Below are positions 1 to 8,329 of a DNA stretch of 28,766 nt, piece by piece (the first letter of the stretch is position 1; the number at the start of each line of letters is the position of its first letter). The position numbers and the translations under genes were made by a program. Location of the stretch: assembly GCA_964568395.1 (NCBI GenBank), contig CAZMPN010000021.1, positions 1-28,766 on the forward strand. Direction: 5' to 3'. The notes under the pieces were generated by a model. The model was not told the origin of the DNA, ran no database searches, and was given only the letters and a program-made list of their open reading frames with translations. This DNA is from UBA6016 sp964568395. GTDB lineage: Bacteria; Campylobacterota; Campylobacteria; Campylobacterales; UBA6016.

Positions 1-321
1 TTAGAAGAGATGAACGGCACCCTAATCTATGTTAGCGCGCCTGTGATGCAGTTTAGCGCCTCAACGGCAAAATGTTCACAGATACAAGAAGATGCGGATA
101 TCTTGTATATCGGAAAAGCGGCGGCCGAAGCGAATGGACTTGCGAACGGCGACCACGCAACCATTAAGGTTGGCGGCAATAGCGCAAGATACAGAGTCAA
201 GCTGGATGACAAAATATCATCGAATATAGCGATTGCCGGGGCATATACGCCTAGCAATCCTATGTTTGAAGCGCTTGGCGCCGGATATAAGTTTAAACGC
301 ACCGAGATAATCAAGGGGTAG
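1..321 (+). CDS. nuoG: NADH-quinone oxidoreductase subunit G, C-terminal end (partial)
   Basis: This is the 3' end of a gene that begins before the window; 106 codons and a TAG stop are visible and the frame is open from base 1. The residues resemble the C-terminal molybdopterin-dinucleotide-binding-like beta-barrel of NuoG, with short strands such as GLANGDHATIKV and SNIAIAGAY. NuoG is the large iron-sulphur subunit of the peripheral arm of complex I and passes electrons towards the quinone site. No metal-binding cysteine cluster falls in the visible part. The call rests mainly on position: nuoH starts 2 bases after the stop and the order H-I-J-K-L-M-N follows. Whether the missing N-terminal part carries the usual clusters cannot be seen. 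Confidence 0.8.
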   Translation, partial: LEEMNGTLIYVSAPVMQFSASTAKCSQIQEDADILYIGKAAAEANGLANGDHATIKVGGNSARYRVKLDDKISSNIAIAGAYTPSNPMFEALGAGYKFKRTEIIKG

Positions 322-323
322 AG

Positions 324-1322
324 ATGGATAATACTGGAATACTTATAGTTGAAACACTAATAAAAATAATCACGGTAATAGCCGTATTCTCGGCGTTGGC
401 AGGTTTTGCGACGTATATCGAGAGGAAAGTCCTTGCATTCATGCAAAGAAGGCTTGGACCAATGCATGTCGGACCATACGGTTTGCTGCAAATTTTGGCC
501 GACGGTATAAAACTGTTTACGAAAGAGGACATTGTTCCCCAAAACGCCATCAAGCCTATATTTATCATAGCCCCGGTAATCACGGCTGCGACGGCTTTCA
601 TAGCAATGGCTGCGATTCCTTTCCTGCCGGAGTTCGAGCTTTTTGGGCACACGGTTAGACCTATTATCTCCGATGTAAACATAGGCTTGCTATTTGTTCT
701 ATCCGTTATGGCGACGGGTATGTATGGACCTTTGTTCGCCGGTATGGCGTCAAGAAGCAAATGGGCCCTTCTAGGAGGCGCCAGGACGGTAATCCAGATG
801 CTAAGCTTCGAAGTGGTTTCCGGTTTTGCGCTTTTGGCCCCTCTAATGATGGTCGGCTCGCTATCTCTTATCGACATCAACAACTACCAATCAGGCGGCG
901 TTTCAAGCTGGCTTATCTGGTATCAACCGGTAGCCTTTGTGCTATTTGCGATTGCAGGCTACGCAGAGACAAACAGAACTCCGTTCGACCTTCTGGAGCA
1001 TGAGGCGGAGGTCGTATCCGGTTATGCTACCGAGTATTCGGGTATGAGATGGGGTATGTTCTTCATCGGCGAGTATGCGAACATGTTTACGATAGCGTTT
1101 TTGGTCTCCATTATATTCTTTGGCGGATTTAACCCGATGTGGTTCATACCTGGCGGACTTGCGGTAATACTAAAAGCGGCATTCTTTATATTCTTGTTCC
1201 TATGGGCAAGAGCCGCATGGCCTCACGTAAGACCTGACCAACTTATGTGGCTATGCTGGAAAGTGCTTATGCCGCTTGCGGTAGTAAACATAGTCGTTAC
1301 CGGCATTTTTATACTGATATAA
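324..1322 (+). CDS. nuoH: NADH-quinone oxidoreductase subunit H
   Basis: NuoH is the inner-membrane subunit that forms the quinone-binding chamber and joins the peripheral and membrane arms of complex I. At 332 residues it has the usual length, with about eight hydrophobic segments. The hallmark loop near residues 33-63 (ERKVLAFMQRRLGPMHVGPYG, then LQILADGIKLF) and the acidic loop around residues 222-240 (TPFDLLEHEAEVVSGY, then EYSGMRWG) are both present. The ATG lies 2 bases after the nuoG stop, inside the nuo operon. A long ORF on the opposite strand here is only an antisense shadow. Confidence 0.97.
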   Translation: MDNTGILIVETLIKIITVIAVFSALAGFATYIERKVLAFMQRRLGPMHVGPYGLLQILADGIKLFTKEDIVPQNAIKPIFIIAPVITAATAFIAMAAIPFLPEFELFGHTVRPIISDVNIGLLFVLSVMATGMYGPLFAGMASRSKWALLGGARTVIQMLSFEVVSGFALLAPLMMVGSLSLIDINNYQSGGVSSWLIWYQPVAFVLFAIAGYAETNRTPFDLLEHEAEVVSGYATEYSGMRWGMFFIGEYANMFTIAFLVSIIFFGGFNPMWFIPGGLAVILKAAFFIFLFLWARAAWPHVRPDQLMWLCWKVLMPLAVVNIVVTGIFILI

Positions 1323-1334
1323 GGGATAGGTTTT

Positions 1335-1913
1335 ATGGGATATAAAATAATTGATATAGAAAAATACCCTACAAAACCCCTTGCCAAATTTGCAAGGGTA
1401 GTGAAACGCTCTATTAGAATGGAGCTTTTCGTAGGTCTTTGGATTGTTCTAAAAGAGATGATCAAATTCGACATCCATACGGTTCAATATCCAAAAGAGA
1501 AACTACCTATCGGACCTAGATACAGAGCCGTACACGAACTGCTAAGACTCCTGGAGAGCGGCAACGAGAGATGCATAGGATGCGGGCTTTGCGAAAAGAT
1601 CTGTATATCAAAATGCATCAGAATGGATACGTTCCAAGACGAAAACGGCAGAAAAGCTATCGGCGAATACACGATAAACCTAGGCAGATGTATTTTCTGC
1701 GGTTACTGCGCGGATGTCTGCCCTGAGCTTGCAATCGTACACGGCCCTAGATATGAAAACGCATCCGAGCAGAGAGCACACTTCGTACTAAAAGACGACA
1801 TGCTGACTCCGATCGATTTCCTAAAAGCCGGAAAACAAAAAGAGTTTGAAGGTTTCGGCGCAATCAGCAAAGATGCCGACAGCAATATCAAACAAACGCC
1901 GTTAGCGTACTAA
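1335..1913 (+). CDS. nuoI: NADH-quinone oxidoreductase subunit I (2 [4Fe-4S] ferredoxin-like)
   Basis: NuoI carries the two tetranuclear clusters (N6a and N6b) that hand electrons to the final cluster near quinone. The 192-residue protein has two cysteine sets: C80, C83, C86, C90 and C119, C122, C125, C129. The second ends in the usual Cys-Pro. The first ends in Cys-Ile and is followed by an extra cysteine, C94 (CEKICISKC), a variant of the standard ferredoxin pattern. I believe relatives share it but cannot check. A hydrophobic stretch near residues 28-45 probably packs against the membrane. The gene sits 12 bases after nuoH in the same operon. Confidence 0.96.
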   Translation: MGYKIIDIEKYPTKPLAKFARVVKRSIRMELFVGLWIVLKEMIKFDIHTVQYPKEKLPIGPRYRAVHELLRLLESGNERCIGCGLCEKICISKCIRMDTFQDENGRKAIGEYTINLGRCIFCGYCADVCPELAIVHGPRYENASEQRAHFVLKDDMLTPIDFLKAGKQKEFEGFGAISKDADSNIKQTPLAY

Positions 1914-1924
1914 AAAGGATAGAT

Positions 1925-2512
1925 ATGTTTGAGCAGATAGCTTTTTACACGTTCGCCGGCCTGACAGCGGCAATGTTTTTAATAACGGTCACGAGCAAAA
2001 ACATCCTATATGCGATGAGCGCGCTTGCGGCAGGTATGATTTTTATATCCGGTTTTTTCTTTATTCTAAACGCGGATTTTCTGGGCGTAGTTCAGATAGT
2101 GGTATATGCGGGTGCCGTAATGGCCCTATACGCTTTTGGAATGATGTTTTTCGATAGCGCCAAAGAGGTAAAGGAGAATATAAAAAATCCTAAAAAAGTT
2201 TTTATATTTTCGGCTATAGCGGCGGTTCTAATCGTCCTAATGGTTAGCGCCCCTGTAATGCTCGGCAAACCAGACGCGTCCATGGAACTTGTGGAAAATA
2301 TGCAAAATCCTCAAGCGGTCGGCGTAATACTGTTTACAAAATATCTGATTCCATTCGAGCTCGCCTCTTTGATGCTGCTTATCGCAATGATAGCCGGCAT
2401 AGTGCTTGCGGGCAAAAAAATGGATCTAAGCCTTACCACCGAAGACGAAAACGCTAACATGGAAACGTTTGAAGAGTTTAGGCTAAGCAGAAAATCCGGA
2501 GAGCACAAATGA
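1925..2512 (+). CDS. nuoJ: NADH-quinone oxidoreductase subunit J
   Basis: NuoJ is a small membrane-arm subunit of complex I whose third helix lies along the proton path. The 195-residue product has about five hydrophobic segments. The family signature is visible near residues 55-75 (GVVQIVVYAGAVMALYAFGM), including the tyrosine-alanine-glycine kink of the third helix. The C-terminal 30 residues are charged and probably cytoplasmic. The gene overlaps nuoK by 4 bases (ATGA), which suggests translational coupling. Sequence conservation in NuoJ is low, but order, length and motif agree. Confidence 0.95.
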   Translation: MFEQIAFYTFAGLTAAMFLITVTSKNILYAMSALAAGMIFISGFFFILNADFLGVVQIVVYAGAVMALYAFGMMFFDSAKEVKENIKNPKKVFIFSAIAAVLIVLMVSAPVMLGKPDASMELVENMQNPQAVGVILFTKYLIPFELASLMLLIAMIAGIVLAGKKMDLSLTTEDENANMETFEEFRLSRKSGEHK

Positions 2513-2811
2513 TAACCCTAAACCAATATCTAATTTTGGCAGCACTGCTGTTTTGTATCGGCCTATTCGGCGTCATCAGAAGAAAAAACCTGCTAATGCT
2601 GTTTTTTGCGACGGAAATCATGCTAAACGCCGTCAACATTGCGCTTGCGGCTATTAGCTACTTTACAAAAGATTTGACCGGACAAGTGTTCGCGTTCTTT
2701 ATCATAGCTATTGCGGCGAGTGAAGTCGCGGTAGGGCTTGGCTTTTTGATACTTATGTACAAAAGAATGGGCTCCGTCGATCTTGACAATCTACAGATTA
2801 TGAAAGGGTAA
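2509..2811 (+). CDS. nuoK: NADH-quinone oxidoreductase subunit K
   Basis: NuoK is a 100-residue, three-helix membrane subunit of complex I related to MrpC. Two buried glutamates known to matter for proton translocation are in place: E36 in helix 2 (FFATEIMLNAVN) and E72 in helix 3 (IAASEVAVGLG). The length equals the family norm. The ATG overlaps the nuoJ stop as ATGA and nuoL begins 7 bases after its stop, so the three genes are probably translated as a coupled set. Confidence 0.97.
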   Translation: MITLNQYLILAALLFCIGLFGVIRRKNLLMLFFATEIMLNAVNIALAAISYFTKDLTGQVFAFFIIAIAASEVAVGLGFLILMYKRMGSVDLDNLQIMKG

Positions 2812-2818
2812 GGCAAAA

Positions 2819-4681
2819 ATGGAAAAACTGCTTTATTTAACGCTTTTTGCTCCGCTTGTCGGCTCTATTTTTGCCGGTATTCTAGGCGGATACAAAAAGA
2901 ATATATTGGCCGGCATCGTACCAAGCGCGCTTTTGTTCGCCGGCACCATAGCCGCTCTTATACAGCTTGGAGCGGTACTTGACGGACAAGTAATAAACGC
3001 TACGCTATTTGAATGGATAGCGTCCGGTAATTTTAGAGTTGATTTCGGCTTTACGGTAGACCAAATATCCGTCGTAATGATGTGCGTCGTAACGATAGTT
3101 TCCACTCTTGTACACGTCTATTCGATAGGCTACATGAGCCACGACGAAGGTTTCAATAGATTCTTTAGCTATCTATCGCTATTCGTCTTCTCGATGCTTG
3201 TGCTTGTAATGAGCGACAACTTCCTGGGCCTATTCATCGGATGGGAGGGAGTCGGTCTTTGCTCTTGGCTTCTTATCGGTTTTTGGTATAAGAAATCTTT
3301 CGCTACTTGGGCTGCGAACGAAGCGTTTATTATGAATAGGGTCGCGGACCTCGGTATGCTAGTAGGTCTATTCATCATATTCTGGCAGACGGGGAGCCTC
3401 AAATACAGCGAGGTATTCGCGGCGGTTAAAGGTATAGATCCTACCGTTCTGTCTATCGCAGCCGTATTCCTATTCATAGGCGCGATGGGCAAATCCGCGC
3501 AGTTCCCGTTCCACACATGGCTTGCCGACGCGATGGAAGGCCCTACCCCGGTTTCCGCGCTTATCCACGCCGCTACGATGGTTACGGCCGGCGTATATTT
3601 GATGGTTAGAAGCCACGAGCTATTTGCGCTAACGCCTGAAGTTAGCTTCTTTGTGGCGTGTCTGGGTACATTTGTTGCGACGTTTGCGGCAACGATGGGT
3701 CTAGTAAACAGAGACCTAAAAAGAATCGTCGCATACTCTACGCTTTCACAGCTTGGCTATATGTTTGTTGCGGCAGGGCTCGGCGCCTACTGGGTTGCGC
3801 TTTTCCACCTTATGACGCACGCATTCTTTAAAGCCCTCCTGTTCCTTGGCGCAGGTAACGTAATGCACGCAATGCACGATGAACTTGACATCAAAAAAAT
3901 GGGCGGACTATACAAGCCGATGAGGGGAACGGCTATTATGATGATACTAGCCTCCGTCGCACTTGCGGGTATCTATCCGTTCGCCGGCTTCTTCTCAAAA
4001 GACAAGATTTTGGAAGTCGCTTTCGGTACACACCACTATATACTATGGGCTGTTCTGCTTATAACGGCCGTTTTGACGGCGTTTTATAGCTTTAGGCTTA
4101 TTATGCTTGTATTCTTCGGAAAAGAAAACTATAAAGAGCATTTCCCAAGCCTCCATCCGCATGAGGCATACTGGTATATGCTTGCCGCAATGGCGCCTCT
4201 TGCCGTGCTAGCGGTAGTAGCCGGTTTCTTTGAGCACTCTTTGACGGCTCTGCTGGAGAAAATAATGCCGATTTTGCATCCGCATATGGAGGAAGGCACC
4301 GTTATGGCTCTTATTGCGGTTACTACGGTAGCGGTAGTGTGCTCTATAGCGTTTACGGTTTACAAATACAACAAAGGCGGCTTTTCAAAAGAACTTGAAA
4401 ATAGCTTCCTGTATAAACTATTTTATAACCAATACTACATTCCGGAGTTCTATAACAAGTTTTTGGTAGCGCCTTATACGAAACTTTCAGAATTCGCATG
4501 GAAAAAAATAGACCTAAAAATAATCGACTTCGTAGTTGATACTATCGCCCTAGTCATCTACAAAAGCGGCGAAAGGTCAAGACATATTCAAAGCGGTAAC
4601 CTCTCCTCGATGCTTAGATGGATGGTTTTCGGGCTTTTAATTCTAATAATTTTTGCGGCTCTTTATAGCCCGATCAAGTAA
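2819..4681 (+). CDS. nuoL: NADH-quinone oxidoreductase subunit L (antiporter-like)
   Basis: NuoL is the distal proton-pumping subunit of complex I, related to MrpA-type antiporters. The 620-residue product has a typical length and about 15 membrane segments. Family motifs are seen in order: the glutamate motif GWEGVGLCSWLLIGFWY, the broken-helix lysine segment GAMGKSAQFPFHTWLADAM followed by EGPTPVSALIHAATMVTAG, and HAFFKALLFLGAGNVMH. The C-terminal region contains the long lateral helix and a final anchor. It starts 7 bases after nuoK and ends 9 bases before nuoM. Confidence 0.97.
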   Translation: MEKLLYLTLFAPLVGSIFAGILGGYKKNILAGIVPSALLFAGTIAALIQLGAVLDGQVINATLFEWIASGNFRVDFGFTVDQISVVMMCVVTIVSTLVHVYSIGYMSHDEGFNRFFSYLSLFVFSMLVLVMSDNFLGLFIGWEGVGLCSWLLIGFWYKKSFATWAANEAFIMNRVADLGMLVGLFIIFWQTGSLKYSEVFAAVKGIDPTVLSIAAVFLFIGAMGKSAQFPFHTWLADAMEGPTPVSALIHAATMVTAGVYLMVRSHELFALTPEVSFFVACLGTFVATFAATMGLVNRDLKRIVAYSTLSQLGYMFVAAGLGAYWVALFHLMTHAFFKALLFLGAGNVMHAMHDELDIKKMGGLYKPMRGTAIMMILASVALAGIYPFAGFFSKDKILEVAFGTHHYILWAVLLITAVLTAFYSFRLIMLVFFGKENYKEHFPSLHPHEAYWYMLAAMAPLAVLAVVAGFFEHSLTALLEKIMPILHPHMEEGTVMALIAVTTVAVVCSIAFTVYKYNKGGFSKELENSFLYKLFYNQYYIPEFYNKFLVAPYTKLSEFAWKKIDLKIIDFVVDTIALVIYKSGERSRHIQSGNLSSMLRWMVFGLLILIIFAALYSPIK

Positions 4682-4690
4682 GGAGAGCAG

Positions 4691-6220
4691 ATGGAACATA
4701 TTTTATCGCTACTGCTACTGTTTCCGGCCCTGGCTGCAGTAGTAGCGGCATTTGTATCAAAAGAGAACATTAGAACGTACGGTATAGCCGTAACCGGCCT
4801 AGAGTTTTTGATGACGATTCCGGTTCTGCTCGGTTTCGATCCCAAAAACCCGGGCTTCCAGTTTACGGAAAAGCTGCCGCTAATACCTGATTACGGTATT
4901 TTTTACTATGTAGGCATAGACGGATTCTCCGTATATCTATTGGCCCTTTCGACATTCATCTCGTTTATAGCGATCGTAGCGCTAGAAGAGATCAAGAACA
5001 TAAAGAACCTAATTATCACGCTTCTTTTTATGGAAGTGACGATGGTAGGTTTCTTTATAGCTCTTGACGCCATAGTATTCTATGTGTTTTTCGAACTATC
5101 TCTCGTTCCTATGCTATACATCATCGGTTCATGGGGTTCGAACAAAAGGGTTTATGCGGCTGTTAAGTTCTTCCTGTATACGTTTACGGGTTCGCTTATT
5201 ATGCTTCTTGGCGTTATATATCTCGGATATGCGTTTCACGAGGCTACGGGCGTATGGAGTTTCGCGCTTCCAAACTGGCATCTGCTGATACTTCCGTTTG
5301 ACGTGCAGATATGGGTATTTCTTGCGTTCTTTGCAGGTCTTGCGGTTAAAGTCCCTATGTTCCCGTTCCATACGTGGCTTCCATATGCGCACGGGCAAGC
5401 GCCGACCGTCGGCTCCGTATTGCTGGCCGCCGTACTTCTTAAAATGGGTACGTACGGCTTCTTGCGACTCAACTTCCCAATCATGCCTGACGCTACGCTT
5501 TATTTCGTGATGCCGGTCGCGATACTATCTCTAATCATGGTCGTTTACACGGCTATGATCGCGTTCGCTCAAAGCGATATGAAACAGGTTATTGCGTACA
5601 GCTCCGTTTCACACATGGGCGTCATTATGCTAGGTATGTTCGCTCTTAACGTAGAAGGTATCGCCGGTTCCGTATTTTTGATGATAAGCCACGGTATCGT
5701 ATCCGGCGCGCTGTTCATGCTCGTAGGCGTAATCTATGAGAGACTCCACACAAAAGAGATGAGCGAGTTCGGCGGTATCACGAGCGTAATGCCAAAATAC
5801 GGCGTAATATTCGGTATCGTACTGATGGGCTCGGTGGGTCTACCGCTTACCATAGGATTTGTCGGCGAGTTCCTGTCGCTTCTGGGCTTTTTCAAAGTAT
5901 CGCCGTTTATGACGCTAATAGCTGGAACTACGATTATTTTGGGCGCGATATATATGCTAAACGTATTTAGAAAATCGTTCTTCGGACAAGTAACGAACAG
6001 CAAAATCATCGGCCTAAAAGACCTAACAAGAAGGGAGCTTGCGGGTCTTGTGCCTCTAACGCTTCTAGTAATAATCCTTGGCGTTTACCCAAAACCTATT
6101 TTGGAACCGGCGGAATCTAGCGCTAAAAAGCTAGTAGAGCTGATGTTCAAAAAATCGCAAAGCTTTGAAGCAAAACTAAGCATATTGGATTACAACTCTA
6201 TCGCAGGAGGCGCGAAGTGA
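4691..6220 (+). CDS. nuoM: NADH-quinone oxidoreductase subunit M (antiporter-like)
   Basis: NuoM is the second antiporter-like proton-pumping subunit of complex I. The 509-residue protein shows the essential glutamate motif FYVFFELSLVPMLYIIG, the lysine segment LAVKVPMFPFHTWLPYAHGQ followed by APTVGSVLLAAVLLKMGTYG, and SVSHMGVIMLG in the broken helix. About 14 membrane segments are predicted by eye. An AAGGAGAG-like ribosome site lies just before the ATG. The 3' end overlaps nuoN by 4 bases (GTGA). Confidence 0.97.
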   Translation: MEHILSLLLLFPALAAVVAAFVSKENIRTYGIAVTGLEFLMTIPVLLGFDPKNPGFQFTEKLPLIPDYGIFYYVGIDGFSVYLLALSTFISFIAIVALEEIKNIKNLIITLLFMEVTMVGFFIALDAIVFYVFFELSLVPMLYIIGSWGSNKRVYAAVKFFLYTFTGSLIMLLGVIYLGYAFHEATGVWSFALPNWHLLILPFDVQIWVFLAFFAGLAVKVPMFPFHTWLPYAHGQAPTVGSVLLAAVLLKMGTYGFLRLNFPIMPDATLYFVMPVAILSLIMVVYTAMIAFAQSDMKQVIAYSSVSHMGVIMLGMFALNVEGIAGSVFLMISHGIVSGALFMLVGVIYERLHTKEMSEFGGITSVMPKYGVIFGIVLMGSVGLPLTIGFVGEFLSLLGFFKVSPFMTLIAGTTIILGAIYMLNVFRKSFFGQVTNSKIIGLKDLTRRELAGLVPLTLLVIILGVYPKPILEPAESSAKKLVELMFKKSQSFEAKLSILDYNSIAGGAK

Positions 6221-7698
6221 CGCCTATTTCTATAAATTTCGCAGATCTAAATCTGCCTACGCTCTATCCGGTATTTATTACGACGGCAGGAGCGTTGCTT
6301 GTTCTTATTTTTGATCTTTTGAAAAAACCTTCAAAAATGTTCAATACGCTGTTTTCCGTCGGCGTTGTTATTGCCGCGCTCTATGCGCTTTTAAATACGG
6401 GGTTAAATCAAGTCGGTTTCTTCGGTCTTATAACGATAGACGGTATAGCGATACTAAGTCAGGCGATAATATTGCTTGCGTCTGCGCTTTTCTTGCCGCT
6501 ATCCTTGACGTCCCAAAGATTTCACGAGTTTGAATACTCCGAATTCTTTGCCCTTTTCCTATTCATGGTTACGGGTTTCCAGGTTATGGTTTCTACGGAC
6601 AACATCATACTCATGTTTATAGGTCTTGAGGCGGCGTCTTTGGCGCTATACACGATAATAGCGATGCACAATAGAGACAGGTCTATCGAGGCGGCAATCA
6701 AATACTTTACGATGGGCTCCCTTGCCGCCGGTTTCTTCGCATTCGGCGGTGCGCTATTCTATCTTGCTACCGGAAGCGTAGAGCTTGAAAAGTCGTTCTT
6801 TGCTCTTGAGCACCTGGGCACGCATAATTTCGAGATGCTTCTAATCTCTCTGGCGTTCCTTGTTGCGGCAATAGGATTCAAGCTTTCAATGGTTCCTCTT
6901 CACACGTGGACGCCCGACGTTTACGAGGGCGCTAGCGCTCCTCTTGCCGGATATATGTCGATAGTTCCGAAAATAGCAGGTTTCGTAATAGCTATTAGAA
7001 TATTCGAATTTCTGGTGGCTTCCGACGTAGAGTGGATCAAAACGATGCTTTGGATCGCAGCCGTCGCCACGATGACGGTAGGCAACATCCTGGCTCTGGT
7101 ACAAGAGTCGGTAAAAAGAATGCTTGCGTTTAGCTCCATCAGCCACGCCGGTTTTGGCATGGTCGCCGTACTGGTAGCCACAAACGAAGCGAACACGGCG
7201 CTTTTCCTATACTGGACGCTATTTATGTTTGCAAACCTCGGCGCCTTTACTATGCTATGGATTTCGAGGCACAAAAGCAAGATATTCCACAACAGATTCG
7301 ACCATCCGTACACAAAATTTAGCGGTATGATATATATTGCGCCGATTCCTGCGGTAATAATGGGTATATTTATGCTAAGCCTTGCGGGTGTGCCTCCGTT
7401 CGCGCTATTCTGGGGTAAATTCTACCTTATAGCGGCAACGATGTCTGCCGGCTACATAGGCCTAGCGCTGATTATGGTGCTTAACAGCGCGATAGCGGTT
7501 TACTACTACATCAAGCTGATAGTATATATGTTCCTAAGAGAGCCTTCCTATACGAACAGAACCATCTATATGCACAACGCGACTTTGCCGTTCAAATTTA
7601 TACTGGCGATTGCGGCTTTTGTATCCGTGTTCTCAATATTCGTCATCAACGATATACTTACAAACTACAGCTCCATTCTCAAAGCTTCCGGATTTTAA
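6217..7698 (+). CDS. nuoN: NADH-quinone oxidoreductase subunit N (antiporter-like)
   Basis: NuoN is the antiporter-like subunit closest to the quinone site and the last gene of the nuo operon. The start is GTG, overlapping the nuoM stop as GTGA, with a strong AGGAGG at 6205-6210 that fixes it. The 493-residue product has the motif FIGLEAASLALYTIIAM and the lysine-helix segment GFKLSMVPLHTWTPDVYEGA, then SAPLAGYMSIVPKIAG. A weak hairpin overlaps the stop codon and may end the operon transcript. Confidence 0.97.
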   Translation: MTPISINFADLNLPTLYPVFITTAGALLVLIFDLLKKPSKMFNTLFSVGVVIAALYALLNTGLNQVGFFGLITIDGIAILSQAIILLASALFLPLSLTSQRFHEFEYSEFFALFLFMVTGFQVMVSTDNIILMFIGLEAASLALYTIIAMHNRDRSIEAAIKYFTMGSLAAGFFAFGGALFYLATGSVELEKSFFALEHLGTHNFEMLLISLAFLVAAIGFKLSMVPLHTWTPDVYEGASAPLAGYMSIVPKIAGFVIAIRIFEFLVASDVEWIKTMLWIAAVATMTVGNILALVQESVKRMLAFSSISHAGFGMVAVLVATNEANTALFLYWTLFMFANLGAFTMLWISRHKSKIFHNRFDHPYTKFSGMIYIAPIPAVIMGIFMLSLAGVPPFALFWGKFYLIAATMSAGYIGLALIMVLNSAIAVYYYIKLIVYMFLREPSYTNRTIYMHNATLPFKFILAIAAFVSVFSIFVINDILTNYSSILKASGF

Positions 7699-7720
7699 TT
7701 CCGGGGCCTTGCCTCTTTTT
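7682..7720 (+). terminator. Possible terminator of the nuo operon
   Basis: A stem of AAG, one mismatch, then TTCCGG pairs with CCGGGG (two G-U pairs) and CTT, around a loop of about nine bases that includes the nuoN stop. It is followed by TCTTTTT. The stem is imperfect, so this is tentative. Confidence 0.4.
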
Positions 7721-7744
7721 AAATCTTTTTTAACTTATCGCCGA

Positions 7745-7750
7745 TACAAT
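7745..7750 (+). promoter_or_regulatory. Possible -10 box for hpf
   Basis: TACAAT lies about 30 bases before the hpf ATG and is preceded by a T-rich stretch, as is common for vegetative promoters in Campylobacter, which often lack a clear -35 box. It suggests hpf is transcribed separately from nuo. Confidence 0.4.
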
Positions 7751-7779
7751 ATCTGTACTTTCGTATTTAGGAGGACCAG

Positions 7780-8301
7780 ATGAATCTAAGTATCGTAGCC
7801 AAACAATTAGAGCTTACAGACCCTATCAAAGCACATATACAAGAGAAGGTCGGCTCATTCGAAAAATTCCATTTAGATGTCATCGCGGTCAAGGCAATAG
7901 TCTCGAGCGCCGACAAAAACGGTAAGAAAGGCTTTAGTATAGAGTTTATAATACAACTCGCCGGCAAAGACACCGTAGTTATAAAACAGATGGATAAAGA
8001 CCTTTACGCAGCGATAGACCTTGCGGAAGAGAGGGCAAAAAAAGTCCTTAGACGCCATCACGACAAAGTCTCCAGCCATAAAGCGACATCCAAAATGTCC
8101 ATCCCTCTCGTAGCGCTTGAAGAGGAGTCCGAAGAAGACGAGATAGTGCCGGCGGAGCTTGATATCGACAAACCGGTTGAAATAGACGAAGCGCTCGAAG
8201 CATTCAAACAGAAAGGGTGTATGTTTATGATTTTTGAGGATAAGTCTAAAAAAACAAGGGTTATGTATAGAAGAAAAGACGGAAAAGTTGGATTATATTA
8301 A
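7780..8301 (+). CDS. hpf: Ribosome hibernation promoting factor, long form
   Basis: Long-form HPF binds the 30S decoding region and pairs ribosomes into inactive 100S dimers in stationary phase or stress. The 173-residue protein has an N-terminal S30AE-type domain (about residues 1-100, beginning MNLSIVAKQLELTDPIKAHI), an acidic linker (about 112-130) and the C-terminal dimerisation domain (about 134-173, with FMIFEDKSKKTRVMYRRKDG). That C-terminal domain separates it from short HPF and YfiA. A GGAGG site sits 10 bases before the ATG. It stands alone between nuo and the convergent hisD. Confidence 0.95.
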   Translation: MNLSIVAKQLELTDPIKAHIQEKVGSFEKFHLDVIAVKAIVSSADKNGKKGFSIEFIIQLAGKDTVVIKQMDKDLYAAIDLAEERAKKVLRRHHDKVSSHKATSKMSIPLVALEEESEEDEIVPAELDIDKPVEIDEALEAFKQKGCMFMIFEDKSKKTRVMYRRKDGKVGLY

Positions 8302-8329
8302 AAAGCAGACGCGAAGTTTTACTTCGCGT
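8300..8329 (-). terminator. Terminator of hisD
   Basis: A perfect 8-bp stem, ACGCGAAG (8309-8316) with CTTCGCGT (8322-8329), encloses a TTTTA loop. On the minus strand it is followed by CTGCTTTTT, so it is oriented to stop hisD transcription. The hisD stop codon lies in the loop. On the plus strand there is no T run, so termination of hpf is less certain. Confidence 0.7.

Noticed and set aside
311..883. 190-codon open frame on the minus strand
   Set aside because: It is antisense to nuoH, which has full family motifs; no ribosome site or recognisable domain.
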